64,000 nt of DNA from Alteribacillus bidgolensis (GCF_002886255.1 NZ_KZ614149.1:3593272-3657271), one strand, 5' to 3'. Positions 53,498 through 63,410 are shown, numbered from the stretch's first letter. Made by a program: numbers and translations. Notes: generated by a model from the sequence alone, not told the origin.

Positions 53498-54913
53498 TTG
53501 ACTAACCAATTAAAAAGATCTTTAGGGTTATGGGCTGCAGTTGCAGCTGCTGTTGGAATTGTAGTTAGTTCAAGTGCCATGGTGTCGTTAGGAGAGGGTT
53601 TTGGTATTGGCGGTCAAGGATTTATATTTGCTATGGTTTTTGCACTGGTATTAAACCTTTGTGTCGCATTTACCTTTGCTGAGCTTTCAGGAATTCTTCC
53701 TCGTGCTGGGGGTTTAAACCGATACACTCTTCCTGCAATGGGATCATTTATAGGGATGATTGCTGTTATTAGTGGTTATGTACTTGTAACGATATTTGCT
53801 GGAAGTGCAGAAGCTGGAATAGCAGGGCTTGTATTTAGTGAAGTGTTTTCAATAGAAATTAATTCTACCATTATCTCCATTAGTGCTGTTGTTATTTTAG
53901 GTTTGGTTAACATATTCGGAGTTAAATTTTTTAGTTGGACGCAAATAGTATTAACAACTCTTTTAATCGCTTCAACAGTAATTCTTGGGATTATAGGACT
54001 AACAGGTATAGGGTCTGGAGAACCGTTGTCATATTCACTGGATTTCAATCCTATGGGCTGGGGAGTATTAAGTTTGACTGCACTGGCATTTTGGCTTTTT
54101 GTAGGAATCGAATTTGTAACTCCGCTGGCCGAAGAAATAAAAAAGCCAAAAGTTTATATACCACTATCAATGGTTTTAGGATTGGGGATTATTTTTGCTG
54201 CAGATTTGCTTTTTGGATTTGCTGCCATTAAGTACGTATCATTAAATAATTTAGCAGAGTCTGCATCCCCTCACGTAGTTGCGGCTGAAGCTATTTTAGG
54301 ACAAACAGGGTTGATGTGGATGGGGATCGTCACGGTTCTTGCCACAGCAAGTACTTTAAATACCCTTATTAGTGCAATATCGCGTATGCTTTTTGCGATG
54401 GGGCAAGAAGGAGAAATGCCAAAAGTTTTTAGCAGCCTTAACCGGTGGGGTGCTCCTTGGGCAGCTATCTTTTTCCTATGCATTCTTTTTGTTTCATTCT
54501 TACTTATAGGGATAACTAACAGTTCTTCCATAACAACCTTCATTTTAGCTGGGTGCTTGTGCTGGATGATTGCGTATATAGTTGCTCACTTGAACGTAAT
54601 CATATTGCGATTTAAATATCCAAATGTAAAAAGAGGATTCAAATCTCCTTTTGGAATTACTTTTCAGGTTCTCGGTATAACAGGGATGCTTTATATTATC
54701 TTTAACATATTTCCCGATCCTGAAATAAAAGCTCAAATTTATAAGTATACAATTGTATTTTTAGCTATAACAGTAATTTATGCTATATGGTGGATAAAGT
54801 TTGTAATGAAAAAAAAGTTGTTCGAGACCATCCCTTTAGAAGATTTACTGGATGAATCTTCCACAGAGATTGAAAACGAGTCTCCAGATGCTAAAGAGAA
54901 CTTTAATATTTAA
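53498..54913 (+). CDS. APC-superfamily amino acid/amine permease
   Basis: The protein has 471 aa and twelve helices. The first helices carry the substrate-binding GVVVSSS-like unwound segment (AAVAAAVGIVVSSSAMVSLG) and FTFAELSGILPRAGGLNRYT. LAFWLFVGIEFVTPLAEEIK is the APC helix-6 pattern. The acidic tail is cytoplasmic. The start is TTG with AGGGGGGAT upstream. It has its own promoter with operator A. The substrate may be an amino acid or the amine used by the aminotransferase that follows. Confidence 0.88.
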   Translation: MTNQLKRSLGLWAAVAAAVGIVVSSSAMVSLGEGFGIGGQGFIFAMVFALVLNLCVAFTFAELSGILPRAGGLNRYTLPAMGSFIGMIAVISGYVLVTIFAGSAEAGIAGLVFSEVFSIEINSTIISISAVVILGLVNIFGVKFFSWTQIVLTTLLIASTVILGIIGLTGIGSGEPLSYSLDFNPMGWGVLSLTALAFWLFVGIEFVTPLAEEIKKPKVYIPLSMVLGLGIIFAADLLFGFAAIKYVSLNNLAESASPHVVAAEAILGQTGLMWMGIVTVLATASTLNTLISAISRMLFAMGQEGEMPKVFSSLNRWGAPWAAIFFLCILFVSFLLIGITNSSSITTFILAGCLCWMIAYIVAHLNVIILRFKYPNVKRGFKSPFGITFQVLGITGMLYIIFNIFPDPEIKAQIYKYTIVFLAITVIYAIWWIKFVMKKKLFETIPLEDLLDESSTEIENESPDAKENFNI

Positions 54914-54968
54914 AAGATCAACGCTTATTTTTTTATTTCAAAATTTTTAAAAATAACAACATTTTTCA

Positions 54969-54997
54969 TTGACAGAAGTCAAAAAATTCTGTATATA
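54969..54997 (+). promoter_or_regulatory. Sigma-A promoter of the aminotransferase unit
   Basis: -35 TTGACA (54969-54974), 17 bases, -10 TATATA (54992-54997). Operator B follows directly. Confidence 0.65.
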
Positions 54998-55000
54998 TTA

Positions 55001-55033
55001 ATTTAGGAATATATCCTTAATAGTTCCTTTTAT
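55001..55033. promoter_or_regulatory. AGGA-N16-TCCT operator, site B
   Basis: AGGA (55005-55008) and TCCT (55025-55028) have the same 20-base offset as in site A, within TTTAGGAATATAT and TTCCTTTTAT. It is the least perfect of the four copies. Confidence 0.6.
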
Positions 55034-55076
55034 AAAATTTAATTATTATTTACTCAAAATTTGGGAGGTCTGAATT

Positions 55077-56459
55077 ATGGCTGTCTATCAAACATCTTTA
55101 CAAATTGAAAACTTAAATGGATTAGATAAGAAATATTACTTACATCCAACAACTGTACCAAAAAAGTTTATCGAAGAAGGACCGAAAATTACTTTCCATA
55201 AAGGAGATGGAGTCTATGTCACCGACGTAAAAGATGACACTTATATCGACGGCGTTTCGATGCTTTGGAATGTTAACTTAGGGCATGGGCAGAAGGAACT
55301 GGCAAAGGCCGCATATGAGCAGATGAATACTCTTGCTTACAGCTCATCGTTCTATGGTTATTCTAATGAAAAAGCTGTACGCTTGGCCGAAAAAGTAGTC
55401 TCCTTAGCTCCTGGTGATTTAAGTGCAGTTTTTTTCACATCTGGAGGTTCAGAATCAAATGATACGGCCTTTAAACTAGCACGATTTTATTGGCATTTGA
55501 ACGGACGCAAAAATAAGAAAAAAATTATTTCGATCAACCGTAGTTACCATGGTGCAACGATAGCTGCAGGATCAGCTACTGGTATAGATGCTTTCCACAA
55601 CTTTGCTGGCTCAAAAGATATAGACATTATACAAGCTAAATCACATTTGACTAATTGTGAGTTAGGCGATAAAAGTGATCCGAATTATGAAGGGTGTATT
55701 CGTGACATCATCGAAAAAGAGGGGGCAGAGTCGATTGCTGCAATTATAGTAGAACCTGTACAAGGGGCTGGTGGGATTCATATTTCACCAGAAGGTTATT
55801 TAAGAGCAGTAAAAGACCTCTGTGAAGAAAACGAGATTTTAATGATTTCTGATGAGGTTATTTGTGGATTTGGCCGTACGGGAAAGATGTTTGGAATTGA
55901 TAACTGGGAAGTTGTACCTGACATTATGAGCGTGGCAAAAGGTATTACAAGTGGATATGCTCAGTTGGGCGGAGTTTTAATTAATAAAGATATCAGGGAC
56001 ACAGTCATTCAATATGATCAAATTTTAGGGCATGGATTTACTTATAGCGGTCATCCAACAGCTTGTGCAGTTGGTTTGAAAAATATCGAGATACTCGAAC
56101 GGGATAACATTCTTAATAACGTAAACAACATGGAAAAGGAACTTATGAAAGGATTTGATTACTTATCAGATAAACACCCCCATGTAGCTAAAACAAGAAC
56201 GTTAGGATTGCTTGCCGGGTTTGATTTACAAGCGGACAGGGATACAGATAAACCATTCGATGAATCAATTAGAGCAGCTTCCTTTATTGTTGAGGAATGT
56301 TTCAAACGCAAATTAATATTAAGAGCAGCTGATTTTGAAAAAGGAAAAAATATTGTTGCGATAGCTCCGCCGCTTATTGTTAATAAAGAAGAAATAGAGG
56401 AAATGATCAACATTATAGATGCAACACTTACTGATTTTAAGAAAACTCTTATTAAATAA
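55077..56459 (+). CDS. Class III (omega-) aminotransferase
   Basis: A PLP enzyme of 460 aa that moves the terminal amino group of an amine or omega-amino acid to pyruvate or a 2-oxoacid. Visible blocks are VSMLWNVNLGHGQKELAKAA, FFTSGGSESNDTAFKLARFY, NRSYHGATIAAGSATGID, IIVEPVQGAGGIHISPEGYL, ISDEVICGFGRTGKMFGID and the PLP lysine in IMSVAKGITSGYAQLGGV. It resembles putrescine- and taurine-pyruvate aminotransferases. TGGGAGGT precedes the ATG. An aldehyde dehydrogenase gene follows in the same unit, so the product aldehyde is probably oxidised to an acid. Confidence 0.9.
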   Translation: MAVYQTSLQIENLNGLDKKYYLHPTTVPKKFIEEGPKITFHKGDGVYVTDVKDDTYIDGVSMLWNVNLGHGQKELAKAAYEQMNTLAYSSSFYGYSNEKAVRLAEKVVSLAPGDLSAVFFTSGGSESNDTAFKLARFYWHLNGRKNKKKIISINRSYHGATIAAGSATGIDAFHNFAGSKDIDIIQAKSHLTNCELGDKSDPNYEGCIRDIIEKEGAESIAAIIVEPVQGAGGIHISPEGYLRAVKDLCEENEILMISDEVICGFGRTGKMFGIDNWEVVPDIMSVAKGITSGYAQLGGVLINKDIRDTVIQYDQILGHGFTYSGHPTACAVGLKNIEILERDNILNNVNNMEKELMKGFDYLSDKHPHVAKTRTLGLLAGFDLQADRDTDKPFDESIRAASFIVEECFKRKLILRAADFEKGKNIVAIAPPLIVNKEEIEEMINIIDATLTDFKKTLIK

Positions 56460-56497
56460 AAGGTAAGATTATACGGATTTTCCTAGGAGGATTGTGA

Positions 56498-57979
56498 ATG
56501 ACAAACCAAATGCTTGAATTAAGTAGTAAGGTAAATAAGTTCTTAGAGGGATCAAAAAAAATGTATATTAATGGAGAGCTTGTCAAGTCCACATCTTTGC
56601 AAACATTTAACACTATTAATCCGGCCACTGGTGAAGTATTAGCATCGGTTTATGAAGCAGGGAGAAAAGATGTAGATTATGCAGTATGTGCAGCTAAAGG
56701 TGCTTTTGAAAATGGACCCTGGGCAAAGATGAGTGCCGCAGAAAGAGCAAAGTATATATTTAAATTAGCTGATCTTATTGAAGAACATCAAGAAGAGTTG
56801 GCTCAGTTAGATACACTGGATAACGGCAAGCCAATTAGTGAAATGAGAGCGGCTGATTTACCAAATACGATTGAACAATTTCGTTATTTTGCAGGGTGGG
56901 CAACGAAAAATATGGGACAAACGATACCAGTATCTCCTTCATTTTTTAATTATACCCGCCATGAGCCTGTAGGAGTTGTAGGGGCCATCATTCCCTGGAA
57001 TTTCCCGATCATGATGGTTGGGTGGAAAGTGGCTCCAGCATTGGCTGCTGGTTGTACCGTCGTGTTAAAACCAGCTGAACAAACACCATTATCTGCTCTA
57101 TATTTTGCAGAATTAGTTGAAAAGGCTGGTTTTCCGAAAGGAGTGGTAAATGTTGTACCGGGGCACGGAGAAATTACTGGCAACACACTTGTAGAACATC
57201 CAGATGTAAACAAAATTTCTTTTACCGGCTCAACTTCTGTAGGGAAAAAGATAATGAAACAAGCTGCTGACTCAATGAAACGATTAACACTTGAGCTTGG
57301 TGGAAAATCTCCCAATATCGTCCTTCCGGATGCAGACCTTTCAAAGACCATTCCTGGTGTTTTCGCAGGTATCATGACTAATCAGGGAGAAATTTGCAGT
57401 GCGGGATCCAGAGTCTATGTCCAAAAGGACCAGCTTGCGGAAGTGGTTTCCGGCTTAGTATCTTACGCTCAGCAAGTTAAACTGGGCAATGGGTTAGAGC
57501 AGGATACGGAAATGGGGCCTCTAGTTTCTGAAGATCAACAAAAGAGGGTATTAAACTACATTAGTAACGGAATAGAAGAAGGGGCAAAAGTGTTAGTTGG
57601 TGGTGGAAAAACGGATAAAGGATTTTTTGTAGAGCCAACGGTGTTTGTTGATGTAGAAGAAGATATGACGATTGCTCGAGAAGAAATATTTGGCCCGGTA
57701 GTTGTGGTAATGGCTTACGAAACAGTAGATGAAGTTATTGAACGAGCAAATAATTCTCCATATGGGTTAGGGGCAGGAATCTGGACAGAAAATATTAGAA
57801 ATGCTCATAATATTGCTAATCGGTTGAAATCAGGAAGCGTGTGGATTAATTGTTATGATTTAGTAGACCCTGCGTCTCCTTTTGGTGGCTACAAAGAGTC
57901 CGGATTTGGAAGAGATATGGGTTCTTATGCATTAGAGAACTATACCGAAGTAAAAAGCGTTTGGGTGAATTTAGATTAA
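56498..57979 (+). CDS. Aldehyde dehydrogenase paired with the aminotransferase
   Basis: The protein has 493 aa. AIIPWNFPIMMVGWKVAPAL, FTGSTSVGKKIMKQAADSMK, the catalytic Glu in RLTLELGGKSPNIVLPDADL and the catalytic Cys in NQGEICSAGSRVYV are seen, with GPVVVVMAYET after. It resembles broad-specificity phenylacetaldehyde/betaine-aldehyde type enzymes. CCTAGGAGGA precedes the ATG. It lies 38 bases after the aminotransferase, likely oxidising the aldehyde made there. Confidence 0.9.
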   Translation: MTNQMLELSSKVNKFLEGSKKMYINGELVKSTSLQTFNTINPATGEVLASVYEAGRKDVDYAVCAAKGAFENGPWAKMSAAERAKYIFKLADLIEEHQEELAQLDTLDNGKPISEMRAADLPNTIEQFRYFAGWATKNMGQTIPVSPSFFNYTRHEPVGVVGAIIPWNFPIMMVGWKVAPALAAGCTVVLKPAEQTPLSALYFAELVEKAGFPKGVVNVVPGHGEITGNTLVEHPDVNKISFTGSTSVGKKIMKQAADSMKRLTLELGGKSPNIVLPDADLSKTIPGVFAGIMTNQGEICSAGSRVYVQKDQLAEVVSGLVSYAQQVKLGNGLEQDTEMGPLVSEDQQKRVLNYISNGIEEGAKVLVGGGKTDKGFFVEPTVFVDVEEDMTIAREEIFGPVVVVMAYETVDEVIERANNSPYGLGAGIWTENIRNAHNIANRLKSGSVWINCYDLVDPASPFGGYKESGFGRDMGSYALENYTEVKSVWVNLD

Positions 57980-58294
57980 TCATAAATCCTGAGAACATAA
58001 TTGAATAACATAAAGGCAGGAAATCACAAAATTATCTAGAGTGTCAGAAAATGTAATGGGATGGAAGGAGATGGTAGTATTAAGTTTGCGATGTTTGTGG
58101 TTGATAGAGAAGAATAGGAATAGCTGTAATGGATGTCGGATTACCCCAAAGACGCATTAAATGAAAGCATTTTTTGTTAAAAGTAACGAAATGTTATAAA
58201 GAGATTAGTTTTTCAAGTGATAAATAAATGTCAGCTGAAACGCCAATTGTGGTGAAACAGCATATCTTTAACACCTAGCTTAAAGGATAAAGAC
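57980..58294. other. Intergenic stretch without a supported gene
   Basis: Small open frames occur but none has both a ribosome site and convincing protein sequence. It may include gene remnants. Confidence 0.35.
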
Positions 58295-58326
58295 GGATAT
58301 CGTCTGTAAAAAAAACAGCGATATCC
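58295..58326 (+). terminator. Stem-loop after the aldehyde dehydrogenase unit
   Basis: GGATATCG and CGATATCC pair perfectly, and CTGT/ACAG extends the stem inward. It is followed by AGTTATTTT, not a pure T-run. Confidence 0.45.
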
Positions 58327-58533
58327 AGTTATTTTCCTCAATAGCATCAAATCGAACAGGAAGCCTTAACCATATATTTTAAGAATTAATTTAATATATC
58401 AGAAAAATCTTAATATTTATACTTTTTCTATCAATTACTAATTTTGTTTGATGATTAATCCCATAAAAATGAGCGTTCACCTTAGAATAATTATAAAGTG
58501 AACAAAATTAGATGGATATTACTGGGAATTTAT

Positions 58534-58562
58534 TCGACGTCACAGAGATAGGTCTGTATATT
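58534..58562 (+). promoter_or_regulatory. Probable promoter of the symporter unit
   Basis: -10 TATATT (58557-58562) with a weak -35 TCGACG (58534-58539) 17 bases upstream. Operator C begins three bases later. Confidence 0.5.
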
Positions 58563-58564
58563 CT

Positions 58565-58598
58565 ATTTAAGGAATATATTAAGAATTACTCCTTAAAT
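58565..58598. promoter_or_regulatory. AGGA-N16-TCCT operator, site C
   Basis: ATTTAAGGA (58565-58573) and TCCTTAAAT (58590-58598) are perfect inverted repeats. The 16 bases between are almost identical to those of site A. Confidence 0.7.
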
Positions 58599-58648
58599 AG
58601 TTGTTTGAACATACGAATTAAGAAAATGTATAAGAGGAGGGAAAAGGT

Positions 58649-58837
58649 ATGAATCCTTTAAAAGCATTGAGTGTTATTGTTGTTCTAGCGTCTGTTATGA
58701 TATTAGGTCCTTTGCTGACAGGATCGAATATAACTATTTTCTATCTACCTTTAAATATATTTATTTTATGGATCTTATATTTAATTGTTATCCCTATCAT
58801 TTGGTATTTAGTAAAGAAAGTAAAAATAGAATCGTAA
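58649..58837 (+). CDS. Small membrane protein accompanying the SSS symporter
   Basis: A 62-aa protein of two helices (LSVIVVLASVMILGPLLTG and IFILWILYLIVIPIIWYLVK) with a positively charged end. It resembles the small DUF3311-type proteins found next to sodium:solute symporters. AGAGGAGGG precedes the ATG. It lies 190 bases before the symporter in the unit controlled by operator C. Confidence 0.7.
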   Translation: MNPLKALSVIVVLASVMILGPLLTGSNITIFYLPLNIFILWILYLIVIPIIWYLVKKVKIES

Positions 58838-59028
58838 GGTTTGCAATATCGAAATTAACTGAATAATAGATATTTTATTGGAAGAAAATTTAGATTATTT
58901 ACAACAAAATGCTAGAAAGGATTTTGGTCCTTGCCTTTACTTTAAATTATTACTATTAGAGACTAAAGAGACTTTTGTTTCGTAAGTAAACTGAAAGTAT
59001 GATATTCCTTTATAAAAGGAGGAAGCTG

Positions 59029-60435
59029 ATGAATACAATATTGATAGTGGTTATAGTTTATTTATTAGCTATGGTTGTGATTGGGTTTTTGTACAGTAAA
59101 AAAGCTTCACAAGATGGTGAAAGTTTTTTAGTTGCCAATAGAAACATGGGATCATTCCTAGGTGGAGGTTCTCTGGCATCTACATACGCCAGTACTTCGA
59201 GCTTCTTAGGAACATTAGGAGCAATGTATGCGTTTGGAGTGGCTTTTGGTTTATGGCAAAATGCCGGGGTTCTGATTGGGTTTACCTTGGCAACTATATT
59301 TATAGCTCCCAAGTTCAGGGCTTATGGGTCACTTAGTTTTTCGCAATTTTTTGAATTAAGGTATAACAAAAAAGTACGATTTGTAAGTGCTATCGTTACT
59401 ATAGTTGCTATGTTTGTCTATATAATGGCTCAATTACAAGGCGGAGCGTATGCTATACAGTATGTACTGGGAATAAACTATTGGGTAGGTGTACTTTTAA
59501 TTGGAGCGGTGTTTATTTTGTATGTAGTATTAGGAGGAAGTCATTCGTCCATTATTGCAAGTTTTACCCAGTTTGTAATGATGATGATCGCAATGCTTAC
59601 AGTTACTGCTGTAACCATTATAGTAGAGCCATGGGGTAATACTACTTCTCTGGCACTTGAAAATGATCCGGTAATGTTGAATTTATGGGGGAATGAAGGA
59701 CCGTTTTATTCAATAAGTATATTTTTTATGATGATCTTAGGAGCAATGAGTGCCCCGCAAGTCTACCTTATGTATATGTTTTCTAAATCTAATAAAGTTG
59801 CACAAAAGAACTCTGCATTGGCTACCACCTATCTTAGTATTTTCTATTTCATTTTGTTATTGGTAGGAGTTTTTATTATCGGGAATTTCCCTAATTTAGA
59901 AAATCCAGATATGGGTTATTTTCATACACTTGACATGCTGCCAACAGTAGTAGCCGGAGTGTTTGTGGCAGCTGTTTTAGCTGCAGCTATGTCATCAACA
60001 GATGCAATGTTACTCAATGCTACTTCAGCTATCACTAATGATTTATATAGTATTATTTCAGGAAAAACTCTATCTAATAATGTAGTAGTTTTTGTTAATA
60101 GAATAGTTGCTTCCATTATAGGGATAATTGCCATTTTAGTAACGTTAAATCCACCCAATTTAATCTTATTAGTAATGGCTCTGGCACAATCTTTAATGAT
60201 AGGTGCTTTCTTGATTCCTCTTGTCCTTGGTTTATGGTGGAAAAAAGCTACAGCAAAGGCCGCATTGGCAGGAATGATAGGTGGTTTTAGTGTGGCAGTT
60301 ATTGCTCAATTCATTCCACTCCCCACCCCTTTTATAGGCGGACCTTTAGGCGCTTTAACTTCATTAATTCTTATGGTAATCGTTAGTCATAAAGAAAGAA
60401 AAAGTGTTTATCAGGACGCTGATATTGCACAATAA
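59029..60435 (+). CDS. Sodium:solute symporter (SSS family)
   Basis: The protein has 468 aa and about thirteen helices. Family marks are MGSFLGGGSLASTYASTSSF near the N-terminus and AAVLAAAMSSTDAMLLNATS for the sodium site. I chose ATG 59029 with AAAAGGAGGA 5-6 bases upstream over an ATG at 58999. It imports an organic acid or amine with sodium. Its control by the same dyad as the aminotransferase and monooxygenase suggests that it carries the substrate or a side product of that pathway. Confidence 0.9.
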   Translation: MNTILIVVIVYLLAMVVIGFLYSKKASQDGESFLVANRNMGSFLGGGSLASTYASTSSFLGTLGAMYAFGVAFGLWQNAGVLIGFTLATIFIAPKFRAYGSLSFSQFFELRYNKKVRFVSAIVTIVAMFVYIMAQLQGGAYAIQYVLGINYWVGVLLIGAVFILYVVLGGSHSSIIASFTQFVMMMIAMLTVTAVTIIVEPWGNTTSLALENDPVMLNLWGNEGPFYSISIFFMMILGAMSAPQVYLMYMFSKSNKVAQKNSALATTYLSIFYFILLLVGVFIIGNFPNLENPDMGYFHTLDMLPTVVAGVFVAAVLAAAMSSTDAMLLNATSAITNDLYSIISGKTLSNNVVVFVNRIVASIIGIIAILVTLNPPNLILLVMALAQSLMIGAFLIPLVLGLWWKKATAKAALAGMIGGFSVAVIAQFIPLPTPFIGGPLGALTSLILMVIVSHKERKSVYQDADIAQ

Positions 60436-60475
60436 GTGCTTAATAGAATAACAAGGAGTTTTACGAATGCATCTA

Positions 60476-60523
60476 AAAACGAGTCGAGGGCTAGTTTTGC
60501 ATAGCTTCTCTTCGACTCGTTTT
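60476..60523. terminator. Bidirectional terminator between SSS and regulator genes
   Basis: AAAACGAGTCGA and TCGACTCGTTTT form a perfect 12-bp stem. It separates two convergent genes. Confidence 0.75.
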
Positions 60524-60570
60524 GATTACTATTAGTGTTAGACGGGTAATACAGTTATATTTGTTAATAG

Positions 60571-61869
60571 TTAAGTTAGTCTATATATTTTTCTTGGGCG
60601 GCCTTTCGATGTCGGGACTTCTTCACCGACAATTTCTGCCAACCCTTCCTGAATTAAGCCATTTAAAATTCTTCTTGCATTACGTTGTGTCATGTTGAGC
60701 CAAGTGGAGAGTTGGGAGGCGGTAATACTATGATTTTCTGTCTTTTCTTGGACAGATAAAATTTTGTTATAGGAAGTAACGGCTACACCGCACCGCTTGA
60801 GTTTTTCAATCACCTCTGGGTCCTCTGTTCGAAAGCTGAACGAAATATTTTGTTCTTGTTTTAAAGGTCCTTCAATAGTCCCCTGCTCATCTCCGAGGAA
60901 TATACAGGAATCTCCATAGTTCTCTGCATAATGAAGAGCAAGGGTTGCTTTGTTATCCGCGGATAGAGCTGTATCTCCATATCCTATACCAATATGGACG
61001 TTAAGATTAGTCAAAGATGAAATCTTCTCCATGAGTGGTTTACCCATTTGTCCTTTATTTTGAAAGCTTGACCTTGTAGAAAAGACCATAAATTGCCCCA
61101 TTCCATTGGAATGGTAGGTTCCCGATATCAATTCAGCAAAATTCAGAATCTCTGCTTTTAATTTCAAATGTAATCGGTGGACTTCATATGAAATGGAATG
61201 ATCATCCACTTTTTCTTCGAGTTTAGTTAAGTTGACATGCATAATAGCTATTTGCAATTGTTTAAAATGTTGTGTTTGAAATTCTAAATAAGCCTTGTCT
61301 AAGGTTTCTTTTATATTTTGTTTGGATGGAATTATTCGGAATACGGGAATGTTTTTTCTTTGCAGCTCATCATATACGGATTGAATGCTGGTAACGCAAA
61401 TATCTATTTTTTTATTGGAATAGAGTTGTTCATGGTAGAAAACAATTTCGCCGGTAGTTTTTATCTCATTTTTTAATTCATAAGAATAAATTTGTTTACA
61501 AGAAATATCCAATTCTTTATATATATCATATAAAACATTTATATTTACGGAATCGTAACTGATTCTTTCTAAATTATACTGATGGTTATAGCTTATTTTA
61601 AGCATCATTTCTTTTATACTTGAACGATCAATCGATAAATGGAAAAAGAGTTGTGTTTCATTACTATTTATTGCACGGATATAAGGAGCAAGCCCTGAGA
61701 AAATCCATACATCTACTAAGTGTGCATTTTTTTTAATAATTTCTAATGTCTCCTCTTCACTTTCGTAGGGAAAGGCGTGAAGGTGAAATGTAGATTCCAA
61801 TTCTTTTGTGACGTTACAGATTCTTTTTACTGAATTCTCCGGTCCTACAATACCAGCTTGTACCTTCAT
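60571..61869 (-). CDS. Uncharacterised regulator: sensor region, GGDEF-like domain, C-terminal winged helix (copy 2)
   Basis: The protein has 432 aa. An N-terminal part (QAGIVGPENSVKRICNVTKE, VDVWIFSGLAPYIRAINS) could bind a ligand. The middle resembles the degenerate GGDEF domains of regulators such as CdaR (LNVHIGIGYGDTALSADNKA, TLALHYAENYGDSCIF). The C-terminus is a clear winged helix-turn-helix (ASQLSTWLNMTQRNARRILN, GRPRKIYRL). The neighbour at 61892 has the same layout and is a paralogue. AGGATAATT precedes the ATG. Both genes form one minus-strand operon, divergent from the flavin reductase gene. It is the probable reader of the AGGA-N16-TCCT operator, an inference from position. Confidence 0.7.
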   Translation of the reverse strand: MKVQAGIVGPENSVKRICNVTKELESTFHLHAFPYESEEETLEIIKKNAHLVDVWIFSGLAPYIRAINSNETQLFFHLSIDRSSIKEMMLKISYNHQYNLERISYDSVNINVLYDIYKELDISCKQIYSYELKNEIKTTGEIVFYHEQLYSNKKIDICVTSIQSVYDELQRKNIPVFRIIPSKQNIKETLDKAYLEFQTQHFKQLQIAIMHVNLTKLEEKVDDHSISYEVHRLHLKLKAEILNFAELISGTYHSNGMGQFMVFSTRSSFQNKGQMGKPLMEKISSLTNLNVHIGIGYGDTALSADNKATLALHYAENYGDSCIFLGDEQGTIEGPLKQEQNISFSFRTEDPEVIEKLKRCGVAVTSYNKILSVQEKTENHSITASQLSTWLNMTQRNARRILNGLIQEGLAEIVGEEVPTSKGRPRKIYRLT

Positions 61870-61891
61870 AATTATCCTCCATTCAAGTCAC

Positions 61892-63190
61892 CTACTTCAA
61901 ATTTAATCGGTATTTATTCCGGGGTCTTCCTTTTTTTTCCGATGGTTCGGAACCAATTACTAAGGCTAATTCAGCTTCAACCAATTCTGATAGAATGCGC
62001 CTTGCATTTCTTTCTGTCATTTGCATCCATGTAGATATATCTAAAGAGGTAATGGATTCATTATTTAACTGTTTTTGAAGGGTCATGATTTTATGAAAAG
62101 TAGAAAGAGTAACGTTACATTTTCTCAGCTTCTTCATAATATCTTCATTCGTTGATTTCTCTTCAAATATGAGGTCCTCCGGATTGTTTAAAGGGCCGTC
62201 TACTCTTCCATTAGAGTCGACTATAAAAGCAGAAAACGGTCCATAGTTTTGGCTGTAGTATAATGCAGAACGTGCATTTTCTTCTGCATTCAAAGTAGAT
62301 TCTCCATATCCAATTCCTATGTTCATAGGTAAATTTATCAATAATGCGCATTTATTTAGAAGCTCTTCGATCCGGTATTGTTTTTCACTTAGTGATCCAC
62401 GGGTTGAAAACGCAATAAATGTCCCCATTCCCACAGGGACAAAAGAACCTGAAATATCCTCTGCAAAACTTAAAACCAAATCTTCGAGCTTTAATTCCAA
62501 TCTATTTGTATCATAATTCATTTCTTGATAATTCATCTGTTTTTTCTTCTTTTTGACTTTGATAAAAAGGATAGCAATTTGTGATTTTTTAGAATGATCA
62601 GCATCCCATTTTTGCAAGGCTGCTTGTAAATTTTCTCGAATGTTCGTTCGGCTGGGGAGGATCCGATACACTGGAATATTTTTTCTTTTTAGTTCCTCGT
62701 AAATGAACCGAAGAGCGGTTACACAAATATCTACCTTGTTTGATTGGTACATGTTCTCATGGAATAACAAATATTCCTCAAGGGGGGTACTAGATGAATA
62801 TTCTTTTATTCCTAAGTGGTCTGTAGGCAATCCCAAATCTTTATAGGTTTCGATAACATTCTTTTCCGTTAAAAAATCAATGCTTAACCGACTTAGATTT
62901 TTTTGGTCGTTATACCCTATTTCCATTAGCGTTTTAATGAGACTAAATCCATCTGTTAAAAGATAAAAAAAAGGCTGTTTTGATTTGCTTTCTTCGGCAA
63001 ATGGATACAGACCTGGGCCGGAAAAAATCCAAACGTCTACGTATTCATAATTGTCGTTAATAATCGACGTGGTTTCAGAAGGTTTTTTATAAATAAAAGG
63101 AACAGCTAATATTGTTTGTTTAAATTCATCGTTAATTATTTTAATTATGGAATCAACTATATCCTGCGGGCCTACAATTCCTGCTCTCAT
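61892..63190 (-). CDS. Uncharacterised regulator, paralogue of the following gene (copy 1)
   Basis: Same length (432 aa) and domain order as the gene at 60571. Shared blocks are AGIVGPQDIVDSIIKI, VDVWIFSGPGLYPFAEES, KVDICVTALRFIYEELKRKN, MNIGIGYGESTLNAEENARS and the winged helix (SLDISTWMQMTERNARRILS, KKGRPRNKYRL). AAAAGGGGGC precedes the ATG. The gap to the second copy is 22 bases. Two near-equal copies side by side may form a heteromer or sense two ligands. No named family is recognised beyond the helix-turn-helix and GGDEF-like parts. Confidence 0.7.
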   Translation of the reverse strand: MRAGIVGPQDIVDSIIKIINDEFKQTILAVPFIYKKPSETTSIINDNYEYVDVWIFSGPGLYPFAEESKSKQPFFYLLTDGFSLIKTLMEIGYNDQKNLSRLSIDFLTEKNVIETYKDLGLPTDHLGIKEYSSSTPLEEYLLFHENMYQSNKVDICVTALRFIYEELKRKNIPVYRILPSRTNIRENLQAALQKWDADHSKKSQIAILFIKVKKKKKQMNYQEMNYDTNRLELKLEDLVLSFAEDISGSFVPVGMGTFIAFSTRGSLSEKQYRIEELLNKCALLINLPMNIGIGYGESTLNAEENARSALYYSQNYGPFSAFIVDSNGRVDGPLNNPEDLIFEEKSTNEDIMKKLRKCNVTLSTFHKIMTLQKQLNNESITSLDISTWMQMTERNARRILSELVEAELALVIGSEPSEKKGRPRNKYRLNLK

Positions 63191-63376
63191 TTTTTATTTT
63201 TGCCCCCTTTTCTAATTTAAAAACTTAAATATGTACAAATGTATAGACCACGATAACGGACCATTATAACTCAGTATACCGGATTATTTTTAGACAAGTA
63301 AAGGTTTGGAAGTGCTTTGTACTTTTCTAAAAGCGATTAGAAAAAATGAAATTGTAAAATAATTTTTGAAAAAACC

Positions 63377-63406
63377 TTGCTATTCAGACAATTCATCATA
63401 TATAAT
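63377..63406 (+). promoter_or_regulatory. Probable promoter of the flavin reductase unit
   Basis: -10 TATAAT (63401-63406) with a weak -35 TTGCTA (63377-63382) at 18 bases. Operator D follows. Confidence 0.55.
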
Positions 63407-63410
63407 ATCT

